NCBI GenBank assembly: GCA_014706295.1
Contig: JACSVZ010000006.1
Span: 25,354,629 to 25,418,628 of the forward strand
Origin: Lycocorax pyrrhopterus obiensis
Taxonomy: Eukaryota > Chordata > Aves > Passeriformes > Paradisaeidae
Length of the DNA: 64,000 bases
Direction: 5' to 3'
Each line of letters starts with the position of its first letter. Position 1 is the first letter of the stretch. A program made the position numbers and the translations under genes. The notes beneath the pieces were generated by a model. The model did not search any database. It saw only the letters and a program-made list of their open reading frames with translations, and was not told where the DNA came from. This document shows, one piece after another, positions 62,773 through 64,000 of the stretch.

Positions 62773-64000
62773 GTGTTGTAACTATAACATTCGATTTCCT
62801 CAACTCTTTAGAGTAAATGCCAGCTTTAATTGTGTTACGCAAGATAAATCAAACTTGGATTTTAGGGTATACGCACCCCTGTGGCTGCTGTGGTTATGAT
62901 AAACCCTGAAACGGAATACGTGGGTAGCAACATTCCCAGAAAGCAGTGTGGGCCCTGACTAAATCAGTTCTGGAAGCTGTGTGTCCCGTTTCCACAGCAC
63001 CATATCAGATCTAATATCCCTGTCCTTTGATGCAGCCCCATTGAACTCATACATGTTTCTGAGCATGTGCAGGTAAGTGTCCAGCTGTTCTGTATGGCCT
63101 TATCCTTGGAATCTCTACAGGTTGAAAAGTTCAACAGAACATCAGTTTTCTCCATGTAGACATCTTAAAATTCTTCTTTGGAAATGGAGAACAGTTTCTT
63201 CATTTCTCATATCACTGTCATGGTTCTTTTCAGCATCTGAATGTAATTCGGACTCACCCAAATGTCAGTAACAACAGAGGGCACTGCACACATTTAAGGA
63301 CTTGTTATTGTGATATTCAGTTTAAGGAAGGAGTTTCTGTTCTTTTTAATATTGTATTTTGGGGGAGTTAGCTGTATAAAATAGCTTAACTTTGAAAGTT
63401 TAATTTACTACATAACTGTGCTGGATTATCCATATTTCATAAAAGCAGAGATATTGCAATGGCATTTGAAGAAAAAATCATGGTGGGTAGTAAGCAAGGG
63501 TATTTTATATTTTATATTGGCCTTCTCTGATGAGCATTAAGAAGTCTCACAGACTTCAAAAATTAAATTTGATGAGATTACAGAACAGCATTGCAAATTA
63601 TTATGCCCTAGTTGTCTGATATATGAAACAAACAAAAGTTTCAGTTCCTTTTGAAAAAATTGTTTTAATTTCTTCTTTCCAGAATATAAAGTCCTTTTTG
63701 ACAGGCATTTTTAAAATTTCAGCTCTCCTCAGAGATAGTGGTTTTTTTGCATTGATATATGCTGTGCTTGTCTTGTGACTTAAAAGGAGATATATGTTTG
63801 GTAGGTAGATCTGAGATGCAAGAATAAAAGATGACATTTCAAAAACCCACTTGTTTTAAAGGTTGATCATTATTAAGTAAACATAAAACTATTAATTAAC
63901 ACAGTCATACTTCCCTGAAATGCAAATTATCACTAAACATTAACACAAACTGAATTTGATGGAAACTGAATTATTTTAAGATGATCAAACTTTATATCAA
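62773..64000. other. Non-coding sequence to the window end
   Basis: AT-rich DNA, moderately richer in G+C at about 62.87-63.1 kb. It would be 3' untranslated sequence if the candidate exon just upstream is real. No transposon or RNA gene recognised. Confidence 0.4.

Noticed and set aside
1..64000. Bacterial or phage features, CRISPR arrays, operons
   Set aside because: There are no dense long open frames and no ribosome-site-spaced genes. No regularly spaced direct repeats were found, and the repeat content is avian.

Overview
This window looks like ordinary non-coding vertebrate nuclear DNA, almost certainly from a bird and probably a songbird or close relative. It is AT-rich, has no convincing open gene, and its interspersed repeats are of avian type: CR1 LINE fragments (some with the characteristic 3' tail ending in an ATTCTGTGAT-like motif) and solitary retroviral LTRs that begin TG, end CA and, where the flanks are clean, carry 5-bp target-site duplications. 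There are no operons, bacterial promoters or CRISPR arrays. I read it as intergenic sequence or a very long intron.

Layout. 1-1045: an LTR cut by the window edge, lying inside a minus-strand CR1 copy whose reverse-transcriptase core is deleted. 1966-3040: a CpG-rich solo LTR (called family B here) with a perfect CACTG duplication. 3-16.7 kb: mostly unique AT-rich DNA plus one CR1 fragment near 7.1-7.4 kb. 16778-17221: a solo LTR (family C) with a perfect ATTGT duplication. 17-30 kb: unique DNA, a (CA)16 tract and one CR1 tail. 30568-31018: a second, older family C LTR. 36305-37348: an older, CpG-poor family B LTR. 41.1-44.6 kb: a cluster of three minus-strand family A LTRs or fragments with a CR1 tail between them. 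50.7 kb: another CR1 tail. 52.0 kb: a family A LTR with a large U3 deletion. 53.4-56.1 kb: a very old CR1 copy split by a younger LTR (family D). 58.3-59.9 kb: the best-preserved CR1 copy, with decayed reverse-transcriptase motifs. 61.4 kb: a family A LTR remnant next to an (AC)13 tract. 62.65-62.77 kb: a short coding-like segment behind a plausible splice acceptor, the only candidate host exon I can see.

No internal gag, pol or env sequence was seen beside any LTR, so the retroviral component appears to consist of solo LTRs and fragments. I found no evidence for an undescribed biological system. The main interest is the insertion chronology written in nested repeats, the candidate terminal exon, and a few unexplained non-repeat segments. 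Family letters A-D are my own labels from internal comparison. Repeat assignments come from recognising sequence, not from a database search, and boundaries without a stated target duplication are approximate to tens of bases.
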